This document shows positions 61,117 to 64,000 of a stretch of DNA of 64,000 nt, piece after piece (position 1 is the stretch's first letter; each line of letters opens with the position of its first letter). A program made the translations under genes and the position numbers. Source of the DNA: Gordonia humi (GTDB lineage Bacteria > Actinomycetota > Actinomycetes > Mycobacteriales > Mycobacteriaceae); NCBI RefSeq assembly GCF_014197435.1, contig NZ_JACIFP010000001.1:1-64000 (forward strand), written 5' to 3'. The notes under the pieces were generated by a model, which worked only from the letters and a program-made list of their open reading frames with translations, made no database searches and was not told the DNA's origin.

Positions 61117-63030
61117 ATGCCGCAGAAGCTGGAGGTCGACGGGCGGTTCATCACCGTGACCAACCTCGACAAGGTGATGTATCCCGAGACCGGCACGCGC
61201 AAGTTCGACGTCCTGCAGTACGTGATCGAGGTCGCGGACGTGATGCTGCCGCACATCGCATCCCGTCCCATCACGCGCAAGCGATGGCCGCACGGCACCG
61301 GATCGGGCCCGTTCTTCGAGAAGGCGCTGCCACCCGGAACCCCGGACTGGTTGGCGCGCTTCACTATCGCGCACAACGAGGGCAAGACCGTGTATCCGGT
61401 GGCGCGATCGGCGGCCGACCTGGTGTGGCTGGCGCAGATGGCGGCGCTGGAACTGCACGTCCCGCAGTGGCGGATCGATCTGTCGGGAGTCGGCTCGGCG
61501 GGTGACGAGTCGCGTCGTACCGATCGCCTCGTCATCGATCTCGACCCCGGCCCGAACGTGCCGCTGAGGCACTGCGCCGACGTGGCGCTCGCGATCCGCG
61601 ACGTCCTCGCCGACGCGGGGCTCGACTCGTACCCGGTGACCAGCGGCGGCAAGGGCGTCCACGTCTACGCGCGGTTCCCCGCACCGGTGAAGTCGGAGTC
61701 GGCGCGGGCCGTCGCCAAGCAGATCGCCGATTCGCTGGCCGCAGCGCATCCCACGGAGGTGACGGCGTCGATGTCGAAGGCGGCGCGGACGTCGAAGGTG
61801 TTCCTCGACTGGAGTCAGAACACGGCCGCCAAGACGACGCTGGCCCCCTATTCGCTCCGCGGTTCGGATCGGCCGCTCGTCGCCGCGCCGCGCACGTGGG
61901 ACGAGCTCGCCGACCCGACGCTCGCCCAGTTGGACTACCACGACGTCCTGGACCGGCTCCGCGCCGACGGCGACCCGCTGGCCGACCTGGATCCGGTGAT
62001 CGAGTCCGTCGTCGACAAGACCGTGGACCTCGGCGAGTACCGCAAGGCGCGGTCGTCGCGACTGCGCGGCGAGGCCGGGCCCGCCCGCGTCACCGGCACC
62101 GTGTCGGGAACCGCACCGATGCTGGCCGCCGACGAGGCGATCGACGGACTGACCGACGATGCGTGGGCGTTCGAGGGCAAGTGGGACGGCTTCCGCATCC
62201 TCGCGCGCCACCGCGACGGCGATGTTCGGCTGTGGTCGCGGTCGGGAGTCGACATGACCGCCGACTTCCCGGAGCTGCGCGAACTCGGTGCCGTCCTGCG
62301 CGGATTCGACGTCGTCCTCGACGGTGAGATGGTCGCCTACGACGCGACCGGCCGCACCGACTTCGGTCTCCTCGCGTCGCGACACCGTCGGGGCGACGAG
62401 TACACGCTGCGGTACCTGGTGTTCGACGTCCTGGAACTGAACGGCACCGATCTGACGTCGACGCCCTGGGACCGTCGACGTCAGATCCTGGACGAACTCG
62501 AACCGATCATCTCCTCGGCGTCGATCGCCGAGGTTCCCGGCCTGCTTCCCGGTCCCGGCGCCGACGCCGCCGAGCACGCCCGCGCCAACGGCTGGGAGGG
62601 CGTCGTCGCCAAACGTCGCGCATCGACATATCAGCCCGGGCGACGCAGCGCCGACTGGCGAAAGCACAAGAACTGGAACGACATCGAGGTGGTGGTCGGC
62701 GGCTACCGCCCCGGCCGCGGCGGACGGTCGGGCACCATCGGGTCGCTGCTCGTCGGGCTGCCCGCCGAGGGTGGGCTGCGGTACGTCGGCCGCGTCGGCA
62801 CCGGATTCACCGACTCCGACCTCGACGCCCTCCTCGCCGAGCTCGAACCACTGATCATCGGTCGCAGCCCGTTCATCGGAACCCTCGACAGACCGGTGGC
62901 ATCGAGTGCCACCTGGGTGCTGCCGAAGCTCGTCGCCGATGTCCGGTTCATGGACTGGACGTCGACGGGACACCTCCGTCATCCGAGTTGGCGCGGTGTC
63001 CGGCGCGACAAGCTGCCGGGAGATCTGTAG
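61117..63030 (+). CDS. ligD: LigD-type DNA ligase D: polymerase plus ATP-dependent ligase, no phosphoesterase
   Basis: A 637-residue NHEJ enzyme. Residues 1-290 are the primase-polymerase domain: LVIDLDPGPNVPLRHC holds the metal-binding Asp-x-Asp, and PVTSGGKGVHVYARF follows. Residues about 315-637 are the ligase: the adenylated Lys in FEGKWDGFRILARH (KxDG-like), then LDGEMVAYD, GWEGVVAKRRASTYQPGRRS and an OB-fold end. The phosphoesterase domain of M. tuberculosis LigD (order Pol-PE-Lig) is missing. I took the ATG at 61117; earlier in-frame ATGs lie in the 24-base repeat. Confidence 0.93.
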   Translation: MPQKLEVDGRFITVTNLDKVMYPETGTRKFDVLQYVIEVADVMLPHIASRPITRKRWPHGTGSGPFFEKALPPGTPDWLARFTIAHNEGKTVYPVARSAADLVWLAQMAALELHVPQWRIDLSGVGSAGDESRRTDRLVIDLDPGPNVPLRHCADVALAIRDVLADAGLDSYPVTSGGKGVHVYARFPAPVKSESARAVAKQIADSLAAAHPTEVTASMSKAARTSKVFLDWSQNTAAKTTLAPYSLRGSDRPLVAAPRTWDELADPTLAQLDYHDVLDRLRADGDPLADLDPVIESVVDKTVDLGEYRKARSSRLRGEAGPARVTGTVSGTAPMLAADEAIDGLTDDAWAFEGKWDGFRILARHRDGDVRLWSRSGVDMTADFPELRELGAVLRGFDVVLDGEMVAYDATGRTDFGLLASRHRRGDEYTLRYLVFDVLELNGTDLTSTPWDRRRQILDELEPIISSASIAEVPGLLPGPGADAAEHARANGWEGVVAKRRASTYQPGRRSADWRKHKNWNDIEVVVGGYRPGRGGRSGTIGSLLVGLPAEGGLRYVGRVGTGFTDSDLDALLAELEPLIIGRSPFIGTLDRPVASSATWVLPKLVADVRFMDWTSTGHLRHPSWRGVRRDKLPGDL

Positions 63031-63226
63031 TACCGCGGCGCCTCGCACAGGTGGTCCGGCTCGGTCGAGTCACCGCTGCCCGGCGGGCCGACGCGCGGAG
63101 ACCGAGACGGCGCTCGAACCGCTGGGGCTACTGCTGGGCGGGTCTGCGACGACTCCCGCCCAGCAGCAGGTCTCGGCGCCGCTCGACGGCGGAGGGGCCC
63201 GACCGACGCGGAACGTTCGAACGGTG
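63031..63226. other. Gap between ligD and monooxygenase gene
   Basis: 196 bases between convergent genes. It holds a strong inverted repeat, described separately, at 63130-63165. No gene is supported here: long frames crossing it are shadows of neighbours. Confidence 0.5.
63130..63165. terminator. Terminator-like hairpin between convergent ligD and monooxygenase
   Basis: CTGCTGGGCGGG (63130-63141) and CCCGCCCAGCAG (63154-63165) are perfect 12-base complementary arms with a 12-base loop. No T-run follows on either strand, as is common in high-GC actinobacteria. Located between two converging genes, it could stop transcription from both directions. Confidence 0.6.
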
Positions 63227-64000
63227 TCAGCTCAGGTGGTGCACCTCCTGCAGTCCGTAGACCGGGGTGTCGATGCCCTCGAAGCGAGCCTTGAGCTGCA
63301 GAGCCAGGTACAGCGAGTAATGGCGCGACTGATGCAGATTGCCGCCGTGGAACCACAGGTTCTCCTGCTGGGTGGGCTTCCACATGTTCCGCTGCTCGCC
63401 CTCCCACGGGCCCGGATCCTTGGCCGTGTCCGAGCCGAGGCCCCACACCTTGCCCACCTTGTCGGCCACGTCCTGACCCATCAGGTCGGCGGCCCAACCG
63501 TTCATCGAACCGTAGCCGGTCGCGTAGACGATGACGTCGGCCTCCAGTTCGGTGCCGTCGTCGAGCACCACGCTGTCGGCGGTGATGTGGTCCACGCCTC
63601 CGTGCGCGAGTTTGATGGTGCCGTCGGCGACGAGTTCGCACGCGCCGACGTCGATGTAGTACCCGGAGCCGCGGCGCAGGTACTTCATGAAGAGGCCGGA
63701 GTCGTCGTCGCCGAAGTCCAGGAGGAAACCGGCCTTCTCGAGGCGATCGTAGTAGTCCTTGTCCTGCTCACGGATCTCGTCGTACAGCGGGATCTGGAAC
63801 TGATGCATGATCTTGTACGGCAGCGACGCGAAGGTCATGTCGGCCTTCTTGGTCGTCATACCCGAGGCCACGGCCTCCTCGCTGTAGAGACCGCCGAGCG
63901 CGATCTTCATCAGCGACGCCGATTTCACCACGTGTGTCGAGGACCGCTGCACCATGGTGGTGTCGATGCCGTTCTCCACGAGGGCCTTGCAGATGTCGTG
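63227..64000 (-). CDS. FAD-dependent flavoprotein monooxygenase, C-terminal part
   Basis: The frame runs off the right edge of the window, so only the last 258 or so residues are visible. LEADVIVYATGY is the ATG motif of flavin-containing/Baeyer-Villiger-type monooxygenases, and the earlier VVKSASLMK and GGVDHITADSVVLDDGTE fit a NAD(P)H-FAD two-domain enzyme. QQENLWFHGGNLHQSRHYSLYLALQLKARFEG is near its end. The N-terminal Rossmann motifs lie outside. Probable role: oxygenation of a ketone or other organic substrate. Convergent with ligD. Confidence 0.85.
   Translation of the reverse strand, partial: HDICKALVENGIDTTMVQRSSTHVVKSASLMKIALGGLYSEEAVASGMTTKKADMTFASLPYKIMHQFQIPLYDEIREQDKDYYDRLEKAGFLLDFGDDDSGLFMKYLRRGSGYYIDVGACELVADGTIKLAHGGVDHITADSVVLDDGTELEADVIVYATGYGSMNGWAADLMGQDVADKVGKVWGLGSDTAKDPGPWEGEQRNMWKPTQQENLWFHGGNLHQSRHYSLYLALQLKARFEGIDTPVYGLQEVHHLS

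Overview
The window is high-GC actinobacterial DNA with dense genes, many 4-base stop/start overlaps (ATGA or GTGA), and many start codons 5-10 bases downstream of a TAnnnT -10 element, which suggests leaderless transcripts. Mycolic-acid bacterial genes (MmpL3, MmpS-like, Zmp1-like), an alkB-rubA-rubA-rubB-tetR alkane operon and a DNA motif matching the KstR consensus all point to the Mycobacteriales. Gordonia or a close relative is the best guess; this is an inference from gene content, not a computed placement.

Region 1 (1-24.6 kb) is core chromosome. From memory of the Mycobacterium tuberculosis map, the order matches Rv0198c (zmp1) to Rv0226c: membrane protein / glycosyltransferase / methyltransferase, GTP-type PEP carboxykinase, two degenerate GTPase-like proteins, trmB, an NYN-domain protein, mmpL3, a flippase-like membrane protein and the M13 metallopeptidase. 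Set into this block are an MmpS-like protein coupled to a MacB/FtsX-type ABC transporter and a PBP-like lipoprotein that appears to lack its catalytic residues. A striking array of four 11-base sites at an exact 19-base period lies upstream of the ABC operon.

Region 2 (24.6-38.5 kb) concerns hydrophobic substrates: a potassium channel, a C-C hydrolase under a KstR-type operator, the alkane hydroxylase operon with its regulator, an SGNH hydrolase, and the fadA-fadB beta-oxidation pair divergent from a regulator with two TetR domains. An intact IS30-family element (32224-33663) sits between the two arms of a 14-base inverted repeat downstream of fadB.

Region 3 (38.5-49.8 kb) is more accessory. 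It holds a class III adenylyl cyclase, a 647-residue protein with an N-terminal TerD domain and a PD-(D/E)XK nuclease-like core (the best candidate for an undescribed system), a DUF1275 protein, an MFS exporter divergent from its TetR regulator with paired operators, a ROK regulator, a histidine-phosphatase-like protein lacking its second histidine, and a secreted CocE/NonD hydrolase with a TetR regulator.

Region 4 (49.8-64 kb) is catabolic and DNA repair. An SDR, an APH-like kinase and an acyl-CoA dehydrogenase form an operon resembling a split ACAD10/ACAD11 or LvaA/LvaC system for 4-hydroxyacyl-CoA, behind an 18-base palindrome and two TetR genes. Next come an MpaB-type oxygenase, a flavin monooxygenase with an XRE-cupin regulator and AzlCD exporter, and a lactate-monooxygenase-like enzyme. 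The end holds divergent Ku and LigD genes separated by a 24-base tandem repeat, and the 3' part of a flavoprotein monooxygenase that runs off the window. I saw no tRNA, rRNA, CRISPR array or prophage.
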